A stretch of 64,000 bases of DNA from Paenibacillus sp. V4I3 (GCF_030817215.1 NZ_JAUSZA010000001.1:5492501-5556500); one strand, 5' to 3'. Counted from the first letter of the stretch, positions 35,978 through 45,457 are shown. Notes: a model not told the origin generated them from the sequence alone. Numbers and translations are program-made.

Positions 35978-36526
35978 TTATTCTTTTGGAATTCCTACTG
36001 GCGTAAAGTAGGGAGGAACAACTAACCATCCCTTTTCAATCATCATGGATTTAAGTGTAGTACCGTATTTTAGAACTGTTGTCATGAACCCTAAGAACAA
36101 AGCCCCAACATCCCCTCTAACTGTCTGTGCCATTGACGTTCCAATGAAGGCAATGTATCCTGCTGTCTTTACAGCAATAAAGTTGGCAATTTCCTTATCA
36201 GTAAAGCGAACCCCTAATGGCACGGAATCCTGATCTGATTTAGGCTTTTCCGATGAAATATCTGGTAAAGGGATTCCTTCATTTATCAAGAACTCTTTTA
36301 GAGTTGAAATAGCGCTTTCCGTTTCATCTTTTGCGCTTGTAATTGCGTCAATTAGCTTAGCATCTGTGGTCGTGTTCAAAAACACCCCATAAAACGCAAT
36401 TGCCTCACCAAGGGCGGTGTAGAATGTCCATAAAGACATAACCTCTCCAACATGCAATGGTTGTTTCGGTTCATCATCTAATTCGGGTTTGAAATAACTT
36501 GCTATTGTTTCAATAATATTAGTCAT
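35978..36526 (-). CDS. DUF3231 family protein
   Basis: This 182-residue helical protein resembles one repeat of DUF3231, a family common in spore formers that usually has two such repeats. The segment EVMSLWTFYTALGEAIAFYG and the later TVRGDVGALFLGFMTTVLKYG are characteristic. A ferritin-like four-helix fold is likely. GGAGG lies 8 nt before the ATG. The role is unknown; here it is a single-repeat version. Confidence 0.75.
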   Translation of the reverse strand: MTNIIETIASYFKPELDDEPKQPLHVGEVMSLWTFYTALGEAIAFYGVFLNTTTDAKLIDAITSAKDETESAISTLKEFLINEGIPLPDISSEKPKSDQDSVPLGVRFTDKEIANFIAVKTAGYIAFIGTSMAQTVRGDVGALFLGFMTTVLKYGTTLKSMMIEKGWLVVPPYFTPVGIPKE

Positions 36527-36562
36527 GCTTATAGCCTCCAGATTATTCGAGTGGGAAAAAAG

Positions 36563-36754
36563 TCAGATGCAATCTCTGACTTCTAGAGTCCACTTTGGCG
36601 ATAATTCATGTGGGACCAACATTTTAAAAATCGCCTTATCCTTAATTTTGGTTAGTGTATGAAAATCTATCTTTGGATAATTTGATTTTGCAATCGCCGA
36701 AGGGATTGAAAACCCAAAGAAAAGAACTAAAATCAGTATCAGTTTTGTTTTCAT
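36563..36754 (-). CDS. Short secreted protein, perhaps a truncated DUF4367-like protein
   Basis: 63 residues with a clear signal peptide (KLILILVLFFGFSIPSAIA) and a mature part with FKMLVPHELSPKW, similar to the start of DUF4367 domains, then a stop. The length is far below that of the family, so a 3' truncation is likely. It may be read from a start ATG at 36754 behind a weak GGGTG site. Confidence 0.45.
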   Translation of the reverse strand: MKTKLILILVLFFGFSIPSAIAKSNYPKIDFHTLTKIKDKAIFKMLVPHELSPKWTLEVRDCI

Positions 36755-36802
36755 TATATTCACCCATACTTAGTTTTCCTTTAAAGCCAATTACTATGCA
36801 AT

Positions 36803-36890
36803 CCTGTCCGTTAGCTAAGAAGGCCGCCGATCGTTTGATGTCGGCAGCCTTCTCTTGATGTTTTTGAGCTAAAGTTCTTCGCTAGCTAAA
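36803..36890 (-). repeat. Dispersed hairpin repeat, copy 9
   Basis: Boxes CCTGTCCGTTAGCTAA and GAGCTAAAG-TTCTT-CGCTAGCTAA enclose AAGGCCGCCGATCG and CGGCAGCCTT, a long inner stem. It lies upstream of the gene at 36563 and is otherwise surrounded by non-coding sequence up to 37071. Confidence 0.8.
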
Positions 36891-37071
36891 GGTCTGGCAA
36901 TAAGTCAATATGTGCTTCAACCCGAATCTGTGTGTCTACTTAAAAGGGATATTACCAGGGCAAGGGTTTTCTGGTTTTTCTGAAATTACCACTCATGGCG
37001 TCGATCATTTCCCGTTTCTAGCGTTTGATTAGACAAACGAGTTAGTTCTTTAGCCGTCCTACGATCTTTTG

Positions 37072-37974
37072 TTAATTATGGGTCAGAGGCCATGTACAGT
37101 TTTCCATGGCAGCAGCAAGACCAAGAGCCAAGGCACCGCATAACCCAGCATTATCCCCTAAGCTAGGCGGTACGATGTAAGCGTCGATATTCGTAAGAAT
37201 CGTCTCCGAGCTCACATACCCGTTCAGGTTACGCTGCACCTCCTCTCTAATCATGCTAAACAATTGCTGTTGGTGCATAACCCCACCTCCGAGAATAACT
37301 TTTTTGGGAGAGAGCATGAGAATAACTCCCGTAATTGCTTGACCGATATAGAATGCTTCCATTTGCCAAGAAGGATGATCGATGGGTAGATCGATGGCCT
37401 TCCTATTCCATCTTGCCTCAATAGCAGGACCAGCGGCCATGCCTTCCAGACAATCTCCATGATAAGGGCAAAGACCCTCGAATGCATCATCCTTGTGCCG
37501 TCGAATTAAAAGATGTCCTCCCTCTGGGTGAACTAGCCCATGAACGATTTTACCTTCGGAGTAAACGCCTACACCGATACCTGTCCCGATGGTGTAATAT
37601 ACGCAGCTATCTAATCCTTGGGCTGCCCCCCACATCACTTCCCCGTAAGCAGCAGCATTCACGTCCGTATCCCATCCGAACGGAACATCGAACGCTTTTT
37701 TAAGTGTCGGAAGGAACCGATACCCCGACCATCCCGGTTTAGGTGTTGTGGTCACATGCCCAAACTGTTCGCTCTTAAGATCTAGGTTAATAGGGCCGAA
37801 GGTTCCAATTCCGATAGCCTCCACGCCTTTATTCTGAAAATAGGCAATTACTTTCTCCATGGTTGGTTCTGGTTGCTCTGTTGGGAATTGGATACGATCT
37901 TCGATGATTCCGTATTCATTCCCGATTCCACAAACGATCTTGGTTCCGCCTGCTTCAATAGCGCCTATACGCAT
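37072..37974 (-). CDS. ROK family fructokinase
   Basis: A 300-residue kinase that would phosphorylate fructose with ATP. The phosphate-binding GAIEAGGTKIVCGIG opens the protein; the catalytic Asp lies in WDTDVNAAAYGE, and EGGH followed by CPYHGDCLEG is the zinc-binding ROK signature of the fructokinase (GmuE/ScrK) branch. The ATG at 37974 follows GGAGAG. It is downstream of the GH32 gene with a terminator between, so it is expressed by read-through or from its own promoter. With the GH32 enzyme it would convert sucrose or fructans to fructose-6-phosphate. Confidence 0.9.
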   Translation of the reverse strand: MRIGAIEAGGTKIVCGIGNEYGIIEDRIQFPTEQPEPTMEKVIAYFQNKGVEAIGIGTFGPINLDLKSEQFGHVTTTPKPGWSGYRFLPTLKKAFDVPFGWDTDVNAAAYGEVMWGAAQGLDSCVYYTIGTGIGVGVYSEGKIVHGLVHPEGGHLLIRRHKDDAFEGLCPYHGDCLEGMAAGPAIEARWNRKAIDLPIDHPSWQMEAFYIGQAITGVILMLSPKKVILGGGVMHQQQLFSMIREEVQRNLNGYVSSETILTNIDAYIVPPSLGDNAGLCGALALGLAAAMENCTWPLTHN

Positions 37975-38008
37975 GATAATTCTCTCCTTCAATCCTTGTA
38001 AGTTAGTT

Positions 38009-38047
38009 AAAAAAACTCCCGATCGTCGATTGAACAGACCGGGAGTG
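38009..38047 (-). terminator. Intrinsic terminator after the GH32 gene
   Basis: On the minus strand ACTCCCGGTC pairs with the later GACGATCGGGAGT and is followed by seven T residues, 17 nt after the GH32 stop and before the kinase gene. Confidence 0.8.
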
Positions 38048-38063
38048 GAATGAAGACGACGTG

Positions 38064-39572
38064 CTAATTCCTATTCATAGCTGGCGATCGGTTTGTCGTA
38101 TACATGGACTCCAGTGTATAAAGCGACATGGATATTAATTTAGCTTCACCAGCAATAGCGTACAATTCCAACCCTGTGCTTGAAGGGTCAGGGAAAATCT
38201 GATCCGTAAGAACGAGTTTTCCATGATTCGCAAATACTTCTACAGAAGATTGATCAACGAAAATGTGAAGCTTTATTTTCTCATTATTTAGCATTAGGGA
38301 TGCACTGTGCTTACATGCGAATTGGTTATGAAAACTTGAATCACCTGAGTTGGAGCGGTCAATGAATATTGCATTGTTTACAGCATCGTACCCGATAACG
38401 GTTTCTTCGCGATCAGATGTCCTAATCTTAATCCCAAACTCCGCTGCGCTGCCGCGCTCAATCTCGAGCTCGATTTCATACCTATCTGCTTGCAGATCTG
38501 CCAACAGATTGTGCGCAGGCTGAATTGTAACATCCTTTATGTCATGCAGCTCATTTCGTAGTGTTCTCATTGCATCAATTGGTGTTTGAATCAAGCACAA
38601 GCCTTCTGGTTCTTCCCTAAGGGTTAACACGCGCGGGATTGTCATTGCACTGCGCCATCCATCCGTCGGTGTTATATTGGCATATTTCCAATTGCTCATC
38701 CAACCGATAAACAACTTTGCCTTGCCCAGACCAGTCGAATCGGACCATGTTACACCTGCATAATTATCTCTCCCATGATCAAGCCATAGGATAGTCTCCG
38801 GAGAATGATTGCTTATAAAGGTAGTTCCATCAAAATCCCCAATAAAGTATTGGGTTCTTGAGCCCTCCGGCATGTCGGCATGGTCTCCGATACTGACGAT
38901 CAACACCCATTTGGTCCAATTAGATTCACCCTCGATGGGCAGTTCAATTAGGTCGGGGCACTCCCAGACGCCGTCATGTGAGCCTTCCTTAGCCCCGAAT
39001 TCACTGGCAAAGGACCATTCCTTCAGATTCTCTGAGGTATAAAAGCGGATCCGATCGCCTGCTGCAATCGACATCACCCATCGACTGCTGTTTCCGTGCC
39101 AAAATACCTTAGGATCCCGGAAATCCACGATGTGCTCATCAGACAACACGGGATTCCCCTCGTACATCGTCCAGGTTCTACCTTTATCCGTACTATATGC
39201 CAAGCTTTGTCTTTGTCTCGGACGATCCGAGTCCGGATACGTGCCTGAGTGTGTAAATATGGCCACCAGACCAGGTATTCCGGAGAAAAAGCCGGTGGTA
39301 TCGTTCCAATCTACTACTGCGCTTCCCGAGAAAATATAGCCGTGCTGATCGGGAAACAAAGCTATCGGCAAATGCTCCCAATTTACCAGGTCCGTACTCA
39401 CCGCATGACCCCAGTGCATCGGTCCCCAGGTCGTCCCATCCGGATGAAATTGATAAAACAAATGATATTCTCCCTCGAAGAAAACAAGGCCATTCGGATC
39501 ATTCATCCATTGCGCAGCCGGTGTAAAATGAAATTGCGGTCGGTATCTCTCTTTATAATCTGTCGTAGACAT
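38064..39572 (-). CDS. GH32 beta-fructosidase (sucrose/levan/inulin hydrolase)
   Basis: A 502-residue glycosidase with a five-bladed propeller and C-terminal beta sandwich. The nucleophile Asp25 is in WMNDPNG, the stabiliser in FRDPK and the acid/base Glu in WECPDL. No signal peptide is present, so the enzyme is cytoplasmic and works on imported sugar. Its upstream gap carries two LacI-type operators. Neighbouring transporter and ROK kinase genes form one utilisation pathway. Sucrose versus short fructan preference cannot be read from the sequence. Confidence 0.93.
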   Translation of the reverse strand: MSTTDYKERYRPQFHFTPAAQWMNDPNGLVFFEGEYHLFYQFHPDGTTWGPMHWGHAVSTDLVNWEHLPIALFPDQHGYIFSGSAVVDWNDTTGFFSGIPGLVAIFTHSGTYPDSDRPRQRQSLAYSTDKGRTWTMYEGNPVLSDEHIVDFRDPKVFWHGNSSRWVMSIAAGDRIRFYTSENLKEWSFASEFGAKEGSHDGVWECPDLIELPIEGESNWTKWVLIVSIGDHADMPEGSRTQYFIGDFDGTTFISNHSPETILWLDHGRDNYAGVTWSDSTGLGKAKLFIGWMSNWKYANITPTDGWRSAMTIPRVLTLREEPEGLCLIQTPIDAMRTLRNELHDIKDVTIQPAHNLLADLQADRYEIELEIERGSAAEFGIKIRTSDREETVIGYDAVNNAIFIDRSNSGDSSFHNQFACKHSASLMLNNEKIKLHIFVDQSSVEVFANHGKLVLTDQIFPDPSSTGLELYAIAGEAKLISMSLYTLESMYTTNRSPAMNRN

Positions 39573-39599
39573 TCTCTCACACTCCCTAAAATTTTCCGA

Positions 39600-39651
39600 T
39601 GAAACGTTTCCAAATAAGTGCGTTCAATCCTATAAGATTGAATCGTTTCCG
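39600..39651 (-). promoter_or_regulatory. Two LacI-type operators upstream of the GH32 gene
   Basis: TGAAACGTTTCCA at 39600-39612 and TGAATCGTTTCCG at 39639-39651 match the boxes at 43222-43279 and 44322-44336. The LacI-family regulator at 43308 is the obvious ligand. Confidence 0.75.
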
Positions 39652-39663
39652 CACGTCCAATGA

Positions 39664-41268
39664 TTACTTGTTGAACTTATCCATGCCATCTTGCCAAATT
39701 TTCATCAGCTTAGGTAGTCCCATCCCGTCCAGTTGCTTCACATAATCGTTCCACTCTTGCTCGATGCCGCCCTCCATCAACCACTTGGCTTTTTTCTGAG
39801 CAACCACTTGTTTGATCTCCGTATTGATTCGATTCATCGTGCTACTTTCCTCAGGACCGAAGAAGATCCAAGGATATGACTCTTTCACCTGATAAGGTTT
39901 ATAATAAGTCTTTAGATCGTTTAACCGTTGTTTGGCCCGCGGCTCCATGTCTACAACAGTTCCAAAATGCTCCTTCAACACGACAAACGGACCACCCGGT
40001 GCCACCTTCTGACGCAATTCACCCATAGCTACGCCTTCCGGAAGTTTCTTATTGACAAGCATCCCTTTGGCATCTGTTTCGTACACGTCCCCGATCGGTC
40101 CCCAATTCACCTGCGCTGACATTTTCGGCTCATACATTTGGTCTACCCATCTCATTGTAATCTCTTGGTTTTTGTTTGCTTTGGTCATAACGAACGCATC
40201 TCGGCCATATTCCGAATAGTTGGATCGACCCACCAAGATATCCCCGTTTACGCCTTTGAGCGGCGGCAGAACCACGTAGTCTTTGGCTCTATCCGTACCG
40301 ACAACCTCTTCAATTTCCCACCAGATAAAGGAACCAACCGTTACATCTTTCGTTTTCCCCTTGGCAAAAAGCTTCGTAGGGTCGAGAGTCGTAACTTCAG
40401 GATCGATCAATCCGTCCTTATACCATTTATGCAAATAGGTTAAAGCCGCTTTATATTCTGGCTGTACAGCGGAATATATCACCTTACCGTCCTTCACAAT
40501 CCTGTGGTCATTTTCAAAAGGTGTATCCGGCAGCCCGAACCATGCGAACAGGTCGCCTTCATTCCCGCACCAGCCCTGCCACCACCACGTCAGTGGGATT
40601 TCATCCTTCTTCCCGTTTCCGTTCGGGTCTTTATCGCGGAAAGCAATCAGTGTATTCTTGTATTCCTCGACCGTCGTTGGCATTGGAAGCCCAAGCTTAT
40701 CCAGCCACGTTTTGTTAATCACCATGATGTTAGGCATATTGATAAGATCCATTTCCTCTGCGCGAGGAAGCGAATAAATATGTCCGTCCGGAGCTGTGAC
40801 CATTTTCTTAAGTTCTGGCCTTTGTTCGAACAAAGCTTTCAAATTGGGTGCATATTTATCGATCAGGGTCTCAAGAGGAAGCAACGTCCCCTCAGCCCCA
40901 TATTTAACGAGATCGTTGTCAGAAAACCCCGAAGCATAGAAGGCGTCTGGTAAATCTCCGCTTGCCAGCATCAAATTTTTCTTTTCCTGATAGCCATCGC
41001 CGGGAATATTGTTCCATTCAATGTGAACGTTCGTTGCCTTCTCCATGTTTTTAAAAATCGTCATATCATTATAATCCGGCGCAATGGGAGACTTAGGTGA
41101 TGCGAGGCGAAGTGTTACTTTCTCGTTAACAATCGGCAATCCCGTCTCATTGAGTTGCGCCTTACTTGTTGTACTTTCTCCTGCTCCATTACCGCTGTTA
41201 CTTTCACACGCTGCTAGGACCGAAGCTAACATCGTAGTTGCACATAGTACAGATAGCGTTTTTTTCAT
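39664..41268 (-). CDS. Sugar ABC transporter substrate-binding lipoprotein
   Basis: A 534-residue LplA-type binding protein. The signal sequence ends in a lipobox SVLAAC, so it is anchored on the outer face. The ATG at 41268 follows GGGGGG by 8 nt. Genes on both sides (two permeases upstream, GH32 downstream) suggest a fructo-oligosaccharide or sucrose ligand. It is about the length of the other binding protein at 26341 but clearly different in sequence. Confidence 0.92.
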   Translation of the reverse strand: MKKTLSVLCATTMLASVLAACESNSGNGAGESTTSKAQLNETGLPIVNEKVTLRLASPKSPIAPDYNDMTIFKNMEKATNVHIEWNNIPGDGYQEKKNLMLASGDLPDAFYASGFSDNDLVKYGAEGTLLPLETLIDKYAPNLKALFEQRPELKKMVTAPDGHIYSLPRAEEMDLINMPNIMVINKTWLDKLGLPMPTTVEEYKNTLIAFRDKDPNGNGKKDEIPLTWWWQGWCGNEGDLFAWFGLPDTPFENDHRIVKDGKVIYSAVQPEYKAALTYLHKWYKDGLIDPEVTTLDPTKLFAKGKTKDVTVGSFIWWEIEEVVGTDRAKDYVVLPPLKGVNGDILVGRSNYSEYGRDAFVMTKANKNQEITMRWVDQMYEPKMSAQVNWGPIGDVYETDAKGMLVNKKLPEGVAMGELRQKVAPGGPFVVLKEHFGTVVDMEPRAKQRLNDLKTYYKPYQVKESYPWIFFGPEESSTMNRINTEIKQVVAQKKAKWLMEGGIEQEWNDYVKQLDGMGLPKLMKIWQDGMDKFNK

Positions 41269-41394
41269 GGATATTCCCCCCAATTAAATAGTGTGTTTAT
41301 TAACTTTTGAAGAATGAAGTACGATCAGCATCTTACCCCTTTGCTACATTCCGGTAATCCCCCCTTTAATAAAATCTAGTTTGTACAGGGATGT

Positions 41395-42291
41395 CTAACC
41401 TTTGACGCTGCCAATCATGACACCCTGCACAAAATATCTTTGTAGAAATGGATAAACGATAAGTAAAGGAAAAGAGGCCACGATGATGACACCATATTTG
41501 ATCAACTCTGCGATACGCTGCTGTGCGGCAAGCCCTTCGATACCACCGCCAAGCATTTGCGCGGATATTTGGCTTTGAATCAATATGTTTCGTAAGATGA
41601 GTTGCAGCGGGTAAGCCGCTTCTCGATTTAAATAAATGAGGGCATCAAAATAGGAATTCCAATGACTCACCCCATAATACAGGCCAATAACGGCAATAAT
41701 AGGTTTGGATAAAGGCAAGGCAAAATTAAAGAAAAATCTAAAGTCCGAGCACCCGTCCATCTTGGCCGCCTCGAGCAGTTCATCGGGCAATGTCGTTTGA
41801 AAGAACGTCCGAGTTACAATCAAGTTAAATAAAGCAACGGCTTTAGGCAGGATCAGAGCCCACATCGAATTCAACATCCCTAAGTCTTTTACAAGCAAAT
41901 ACGTAGGAATTAAACCGCCTGAGAAAAACATCGTAAAAATAAAAAACAGCATGACTACGTTACGTCCGTATAAGTCTTTCCGCGATAACGCATAAGCCCC
42001 CATAACCGTAAGCAAAACATTAACAAGCGTACCTACCAAGGTATATTTTACGGTATTCAAATAACCTATCCAGATTCGGCTATCCTGAAAGATCCGGTTG
42101 TAGCCTTCAAAGGTAATATCTTTGGGAAATAACCACATTTCGCCCGAATTAACCGCATCTGGATTACTGAAAGACGCAATAACGACGAAATAAAGTGGAT
42201 AAAGCACGGTAAGCCCAACGACGGTTAAGAAGATCAAATTCAAAATATCAAATAGTCGATCATCTTTTTTACGAATAGTTGAAGTAGTCAT
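41395..42291 (-). CDS. Sugar ABC transporter permease, LplC/YtcP-like
   Basis: A 298-residue CUT1 permease with six helices, EAA loop ELLEAAKMDGCSDFRFFFN and ending FLQRYFVQGVMIGSVKG. It lies 9 nt downstream of its LplB partner. No ATPase gene is encoded, as in the other transporter operon. Confidence 0.93.
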   Translation of the reverse strand: MTTSTIRKKDDRLFDILNLIFLTVVGLTVLYPLYFVVIASFSNPDAVNSGEMWLFPKDITFEGYNRIFQDSRIWIGYLNTVKYTLVGTLVNVLLTVMGAYALSRKDLYGRNVVMLFFIFTMFFSGGLIPTYLLVKDLGMLNSMWALILPKAVALFNLIVTRTFFQTTLPDELLEAAKMDGCSDFRFFFNFALPLSKPIIAVIGLYYGVSHWNSYFDALIYLNREAAYPLQLILRNILIQSQISAQMLGGGIEGLAAQQRIAELIKYGVIIVASFPLLIVYPFLQRYFVQGVMIGSVKG

Positions 42292-42300
42292 CGTTTCCTC

Positions 42301-43194
42301 CTACGCCCATAATCCTGAGCCGGATAATCGTTTGGCAAAGCTGTTCACAAGCACTAAAAGGATCAAATTGACCACAGAGTTAAAAAGTCCCACCGCAGCA
42401 GAGAAGCTATAGTCGGCTTGTTGAAGCCCTACTTTATATACATAAGTCGAAATAATTTCTGCCGAGGGTTGGTTCAAAGGAGTTTGCATCAAAAAGGCTT
42501 TCTCGAATCCAACATTCATGATGCTGCCGCAAGCCAAAATTAATAAAATCACGGCGGTCGGCAGGATGGCCGGGATATCCACGTTCCATATGCGCTGACG
42601 CTTACTCGCACCATCCATGATCGCCGCTTCATGAGTTTCCGGATTGACACCGCTTAACGCCGCCAAATAAATAATGCACGCGAAGCCCGTTTCTTGCCAA
42701 ACCCCGGACAAGATGTAGAGGGGCTTAAACCATGCTGGATCGGACATGAAATTGATGCGTTCTCCGCCCATGGAAGTGGACAGACTGTTGACAGCACCTT
42801 TCTGTGATAAGAAGACAAACAGCATCCCGACCAGAACGACCACGGATATGAAATGAGGGGCATAGAGAACGGTCTGGATGAATTTCTTGTACCTTTTAAA
42901 CACGAGTTGATTTAACAGAAGCGCTAAAATTATCGGGAGCGGAAAGCCTACAATTAGCGAAACGAGGCTTAATCCCAGCGTATTTCGGATTATCGTCCAA
43001 AAATGGTAGGATTCAAAAAAACGTTGGAAGTGCTCCAGCCCAACCCAAGGGCTTCCTAAAATCCCTTTTGTTGCAGAAAAATCTTTGAATGCGATCAGCA
43101 CGCCATACATGGGAACATAATGAAATAGGACATAATAGGCCACAACGGGCAGCAGCAGTAAGTAAAGCTGATAGTTCAAGGCCATTTTTCTCAT
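42301..43194 (-). CDS. Sugar ABC transporter permease, LplB-like
   Basis: A 297-residue CUT1 permease with EAA loop ETHEAAIMDGASKRQRIWN. The ATG at 43194 follows AAGGAG by 10 nt; a TTG at 43218 that overlaps that site is unlikely. It is the first transporter gene downstream of the LacI regulator and has two LacI-type operators in the 110-bp gap. Confidence 0.92.
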   Translation of the reverse strand: MRKMALNYQLYLLLLPVVAYYVLFHYVPMYGVLIAFKDFSATKGILGSPWVGLEHFQRFFESYHFWTIIRNTLGLSLVSLIVGFPLPIILALLLNQLVFKRYKKFIQTVLYAPHFISVVVLVGMLFVFLSQKGAVNSLSTSMGGERINFMSDPAWFKPLYILSGVWQETGFACIIYLAALSGVNPETHEAAIMDGASKRQRIWNVDIPAILPTAVILLILACGSIMNVGFEKAFLMQTPLNQPSAEIISTYVYKVGLQQADYSFSAAVGLFNSVVNLILLVLVNSFAKRLSGSGLWA

Positions 43195-43221
43195 GGGTAT
43201 CTTACTCCTTTTTGTCAATAT

Positions 43222-43279
43222 TGAAACGTTTCCAATTTATTCAATAAAAAATGCGTTAAAAATTGTGAAACGTTTCCAA
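43222..43279 (-). promoter_or_regulatory. Two LacI-type operators upstream of the transporter genes
   Basis: TGAAACGTTTCCAA occurs at 43222-43235 and again at 43266-43279, 44 bp apart, between the LacI gene and the LplB-type permease. Confidence 0.8.
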
Positions 43280-43307
43280 TTTGAGTTAAAAAAATAACTT
43301 CTTGTGA

Positions 43308-44276
43308 CTAGGTTGTTTCCCCTTCTCTATAAGTTACCGGAAGCTTGTAGATTTGCCTATCGAAAATTCTTCCCTCAACCTTCTGAAGAAGCAGCTTCAC
43401 CGCTGTTCGCGCCATTTCTTCCACAGGTTGCCGAATTGTCGAGAGAATAGGGTGAAAATAGGGATGATCCTGAATCCCATCGTAACCAATGACCTTGACA
43501 TCATCAGGAACGCGAATTTCGTAGCCTTTTGCAAATTCAATGTATTTGGCAGCAAGCATATCTGTAATGGCGAAGATCCCATCAACATCTTTGTGTTTTC
43601 TAAAAAAGCCTTCAAAAAAGGATTTATCGTCTGCTATCGGCTCGGGTTCCTCATAAACCGTGTATTCGATGCCTTGCCTTTTCGCTTCATCAATAAACCC
43701 TTCTCTTCTCAGCATGGTCTCGCTGTAAACAGCGGATACGCCTCCTAAAAAGGCAGGTTTCTTAGAACCGGCTTTGATGAGTTCTCGCAATGCAATCTGT
43801 CCACCGCTGAAATTATCGGAAGTCACGCACGTTATCATCTTTGTGAAATGCCGATCGATGCTAATCATTGGAATATCTGTGCTGACACTGTTTTCTATAT
43901 TGTTGTAAGTGATCCCGATTATGCCCGCCACCTTATTTTGCCTGAGCATATCCAGATAATAATACTCCTTCTCGGGTTTGCCTCCACTATTGCACAGCAT
44001 CAGCTTAAATCCTTCCCGATCCAGCTCATCTTCAATATATGACGCCAATTCAGAGAAAAAAGGATGAAAAATACTCGGAAGTAACAGCGCAACCATTTTA
44101 GATTTTTGCATTTTGAAATTTCTAGCCACTTCATTCGGTATATAGTTCAATTCAAGAATCGCTTGTTTCACTTTTCGCTTTGTTTCGGGTTTAACGGAGC
44201 CTATATTGTTAATCACTCTCGAAACCGTGCCAACTCCGACTCCCGCCAACACCGCGACATCCTTTATGCTAGGCAA
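43308..44276 (-). CDS. LacI family transcriptional regulator
   Basis: A 322-residue repressor. With the TTG start at 44276 the protein begins MPSIKDVAVLAGVGVGTVSR, the canonical LacI helix-turn-helix; AGGGGGA lies 7 nt upstream. The hinge helix and a periplasmic-binding-protein-like effector domain follow (SIDRHF, FAITDMLAAKY, VIGYDG). Five TGAAACGTTTCC-type sites, in front of this gene, the transporter and the GH32 gene, define its probable regulon. The effector is likely sucrose, fructose or a phosphorylated derivative. Confidence 0.9.
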   Translation of the reverse strand: MPSIKDVAVLAGVGVGTVSRVINNIGSVKPETKRKVKQAILELNYIPNEVARNFKMQKSKMVALLLPSIFHPFFSELASYIEDELDREGFKLMLCNSGGKPEKEYYYLDMLRQNKVAGIIGITYNNIENSVSTDIPMISIDRHFTKMITCVTSDNFSGGQIALRELIKAGSKKPAFLGGVSAVYSETMLRREGFIDEAKRQGIEYTVYEEPEPIADDKSFFEGFFRKHKDVDGIFAITDMLAAKYIEFAKGYEIRVPDDVKVIGYDGIQDHPYFHPILSTIRQPVEEMARTAVKLLLQKVEGRIFDRQIYKLPVTYREGETT

Positions 44277-44321
44277 GTTGCGTTCCCCCTGATTTATTGT
44301 TAGCGCTATCATATCACCATT

Positions 44322-44336
44322 TTGGAAACGTTTCAA
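44322..44336 (-). promoter_or_regulatory. LacI-type operator upstream of the LacI gene
   Basis: TTGGAAACGTTTCAA lies 46 bases before the TTG start and matches the other four boxes, so autoregulation is expected. Confidence 0.75.
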
Positions 44337-44516
44337 CTAGAAAATTCATGCCTGACGAAATTGGAACATAACTAAATTACTTTAAAGATATTAAACATTA
44401 CTAAAAGGTCAAAAAGGCCCCCGGATCATACCGGAAGCAAACTACAATGACGTCATAGCGATTTCGTCTACTCTGCTTTCATTGACGTAATGCTTTATAA
44501 ACAACTCTTTATCATT

Positions 44517-44906
44517 TTAGTTCAAGTGCGCCAGCAACTGTTCCATTTCGAAGCTTATTTCGTCATAGATACGATTCGCTGCATCCGTCAGGTCATTAAT
44601 GTCTTTATCCTCAAACTGATACTGTTCTAAAACTCTGTAATATTTCCGTTGATAATCGATGGATTTATATTATGATATTGCCACCACCCAGTTTTTAAAG
44701 GAATTTTTTTCCTCATAATATTTGTCAATGTTGTTCCAAATGGAGAACAGTATATCATCCATACATTCATCACAGGCATCAGGTTGTTGAACATGCTTTC
44801 GGATGATGCTTTTTATGAGACCGCCATATATGTCAATCAGTAGACAAAGTGCTTTTTCGTTTCGCTTTCGTAATTCAAAGACCAAATCCATTTCTGCTAT
44901 CTTCAT
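44517..44906 (-). pseudogene. ECF-type sigma factor with nonsense mutation and missing C-terminus
   Basis: The ATG at 44906 follows AGGAGG. The first 78 residues match the sigma-70 region 2 (ALCLLIDIYGGLIKSIIRK, FKNWVVAIS). A TAA at 44670 replaces what is usually a Lys codon before Y-K-S-I-D-Y-Q-R-K, which continues in the same frame for 50 codons to a stop at 44517. The promoter -35-binding region 4 is missing. The gene is therefore dead in two ways. Confidence 0.75.
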
Positions 44907-45034
44907 CCCAGACCTCCTATTCAAACCGGTAACACTTACTATTTCGTTTAATCAATCCATTTTCTATCAATGTTTCATGAAATACAACAAAAAAGTTTCC
45001 TTCAAGAAGGAAACTTTTTTGAGTTTTTAACTAT

Positions 45035-45112
45035 CCTGCCCGTTACTTCAACAAATGATAAAGGAGTTTCCGCGTAGCAAGCTCCTCAACAATCGTGTCT
45101 GTTAGTTCAATT
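45035..45112 (-). repeat. Dispersed hairpin repeat, copy 10
   Basis: Minus-strand boxes TTGAACTAACAGACACGATTG and TTGAAGTAACGGGCAGGATAG enclose a GAGGAGCTTGC / GCGGAAACTCC inner stem. It abuts the stop codon of the MazG-like gene. Confidence 0.8.
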
Positions 45113-45410
45113 ATTTCCCCCACTTAACCTTATTTAATTCCTCTTTCTGCTTAAAAGAATCTTCAAGATTTATTTGAAAAATGTTTGCTATGCAGGCGGT
45201 GTAATAAAGAACATCGCTTAGCTCCTCTTCGATTGTTCCTTTAATTTCACCATCGCCTTGTCTTTTGTTTTTTCTCATAACTTCAGCTAATTCTCCGACT
45301 TCCTCGATAAGTTTATAAAAATAAGCCATTGCCGCATCAGGATTATAATCTTTATTTTTAAGATACTCCTGTAATTCATTCAATGTAATGTTTGTCCCCA
45401 ACGTGTTCAA
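45111..45410 (-). CDS. MazG-like NTP pyrophosphohydrolase
   Basis: A 99-residue all-helical protein with the MazG metal-binding pattern: IEEVGELAE (ExxE) and EEELSDVLYY (ExxD). Such enzymes hydrolyse nucleoside triphosphates, often non-canonical ones, to monophosphates. The start is TTG at 45410, with GGAG shortly upstream. The TAA stop touches the edge of the repeat. It is a one-gene unit. Confidence 0.85.
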   Translation of the reverse strand: MNTLGTNITLNELQEYLKNKDYNPDAAMAYFYKLIEEVGELAEVMRKNKRQGDGEIKGTIEEELSDVLYYTACIANIFQINLEDSFKQKEELNKVKWGK

Positions 45411-45457
45411 TTAAATCACTCCAAAGTAATTTTAATTTATTATACATTTTCTTATCC

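Noticed and set aside
39600..44336. CcpA cre sites instead of LacI operators
   Set aside because: The boxes resemble cre, but their restriction to this locus and the adjacent LacI gene favour the local regulator; dual use is not excluded.
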